A DNA stretch of 64,000 nt from NCBI RefSeq assembly GCF_012935715.1, contig NZ_CP052860.1, positions 6,882,001 through 6,946,000 on the forward strand, in the 5' to 3' direction. The notes under the pieces were generated by a model. The model saw only the letters and a program-made list of their open reading frames with translations. It did no database searches and was not told the origin of the DNA. The stretch is from Pseudomonas sp. ADAK13. GTDB lineage: Bacteria; Pseudomonadota; Gammaproteobacteria; Pseudomonadales; Pseudomonadaceae. Positions 63,043-64,000 of this stretch are shown here, piece by piece (positions within the stretch are counted from its first letter, which is position 1; every line of letters begins with the position of its first letter). Position numbers and translations under genes: made by a program.

Positions 63043-64000
63043 AGGACGATCTCCATTCGTTCGGTAATTGCGGCGTAGCCGGCCAGGGTTGGCTGTTCAA
63101 ACAGGCCCCGCACATCGGCTTCCATGCCTTCCTGACGCAAGCGTCCAATCAAACTGACGGCCAGCAACGAGTGCCCGCCCAGTTCAAAAAAGTTGTCAAA
63201 GCGCCCTACCCGTTCCACCTTCAGCAGCTCGGCCCACAGCCGCGCCAGCAAGATTTCGGTGTCGCCCACCGGCGCCTCGTACTCACGCACGATCAGCGAC
63301 TCCACACCCGGCGCCGGCAGGGCCTTGCGGTCGAGCTTGCCGTTGGGGCTCAGGGGCAAGGCCTCCAGATGCACAAACACCGCCGGCACCATGTAATCCG
63401 GCAAGCGCGCCAGCAGGTGCGCCCGCAGGTGTTCGATATCGGCCTGCACGCCGGTGTAATACGCCACCAGCCGTTCGTCCCGGGCCAATACCGCCGCTTC
63501 GTTGACCTGCGGGTATTCGGTCAGGCGCGCCTGGATTTCCCCCAGTTCGATGCGCAGGCCACGGATTTTCACCTGGTCGTCGTTGCGGCCCAGGTACTCG
63601 ATATTGCCGTCCGGCAGGTAGCGCCCGATGTCACCGGTGCGGTACAGGCGGCCGGCGCTGAACGGGTCCTTGAGGAAGCGTTCAGCCGTGAGTTCCGGGC
63701 GGTGCAGGTAGCCGCGGGCGACCTGGACGCCACCGATGAACAGCTCGCCCACCACCCCCAATGGCACCGGCTGCAAGCGGGCGTCCAGCAGGTACATGCG
63801 GGTGTTGGCAATCGGCTTGCCGATGGGGGTGTTGTCCGGCACCACGGGCCTGGCGCAGTTCCACGCCGTCACGTCCACCGCCGCCTCCGTCGGGCCATAG
63901 AGGTTGTACAAACCGATCCCTGGCAGCTGCTGCTTGAAGCGACGCACCAGGCTGCCCGGCAAGGCTTCACCGCTGCACATCACCCGCAGCAGCCCCGCGC
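63039..64000 (-). CDS. viscB: NRPS, 3' end of upstream synthetase (ViscB-like), partial
   Basis: The frame enters from the right edge and ends at 63039, so only the last 319 or so residues are visible. They hold the second part of an adenylation domain (SGEALPGSLVRRFKQQL, NLYGPTEAAVDVTAW, LDRKAL with the catalytic Lys in NGKLDRK) and a T domain (NFFELGGHSLLAVSL), with no thioesterase. The visible code positions (M, S, L, V, D, K) equal those of the Ser domain A2 of the next gene, so Ser is predicted as its last residue, matching Ser6 of viscosin. The stop overlaps the next start, and the terminal module hands its product to C1 of the next protein. Confidence 0.85.
   Translation of the reverse strand, partial: AGLLRVMCSGEALPGSLVRRFKQQLPGIGLYNLYGPTEAAVDVTAWNCARPVVPDNTPIGKPIANTRMYLLDARLQPVPLGVVGELFIGGVQVARGYLHRPELTAERFLKDPFSAGRLYRTGDIGRYLPDGNIEYLGRNDDQVKIRGLRIELGEIQARLTEYPQVNEAAVLARDERLVAYYTGVQADIEHLRAHLLARLPDYMVPAVFVHLEALPLSPNGKLDRKALPAPGVESLIVREYEAPVGDTEILLARLWAELLKVERVGRFDNFFELGGHSLLAVSLIGRLRQEGMEADVRGLFEQPTLAGYAAITERMEIVL

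Overview
The window has the high-GC composition, gene families and REP-type palindromes of a fluorescent pseudomonad (Pseudomonas fluorescens complex). It is chromosomal accessory and metabolic territory. I saw no rRNA, tRNA, CRISPR array, transposase or phage gene.

Left edge (1-3.2 kb, minus strand): a type VI secretion auxiliary module of vgrG, a DUF4123 adaptor and a lipoprotein cut by the window edge. 3.5-11.7 kb: a complete non-phosphorylative L-fucose pathway (mutarotase, dehydrogenase, lactonase, dehydratase, keto-deoxy-fuconate dehydrogenase, diketo-deoxy-fuconate hydrolase, FucP-type permease). It diverges from a FadR-type GntR regulator and an odd DapF-like protein with Ser at both catalytic Cys positions. 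Two copies of a perfect operator-like palindrome lie between the divergent units. 12-13.2 kb: an MFS transporter.

13.2-15.8 kb and 37.2-38.3 kb: three genes or gene fragments encoding repeat proteins of HrpK/NolX-like character. Each transcription unit has a good HrpL-type hrp box upstream. One gene is split by an apparent frameshift. No type III apparatus genes are in the window. 15.9-20 kb: fecI-fecR-fecA-type ferric-citrate-like uptake.

20-34.7 kb: a PucR-family regulator diverges from a catabolic cluster of DUF1185 protein, flavin reductase-NUDIX fusion, aldehyde dehydrogenase, luciferase-like monooxygenase, alpha/beta hydrolase and CMD protein. A ProV/ProW/ProX-type ABC importer, a succinate-semialdehyde dehydrogenase, a class III aminotransferase and an Lrp regulator follow. 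The enzyme set matches the trigonelline (N-methylnicotinate) ring-opening pathway, so I propose a betaine-importing trigonelline-like locus. 34.8-40.3 kb: GNAT, EamA, AraC, MATE and DUF2239 genes. 40.3-44 kb: an amide cluster (FmdA formamidase, FmdB zinc ribbon, AmiE aliphatic amidase, AmiB-like Clp ATPase).

44-51.6 kb: mdeR/mdeA (methionine gamma-lyase), a LuxR regulator and macAB, bracketed by two copies of a roughly 800-bp self-complementary element. 51.6-64 kb: the end of a lipopeptide NRPS system. A three-module synthetase with tandem thioesterases is preceded by the 3' end of another NRPS gene. Domain order, adenylation codes (Leu, Ser, aliphatic), dual C/E signatures and the macAB and luxR neighbours fit viscC, viscB, macAB and a ViscBR-like regulator of the viscosin group.
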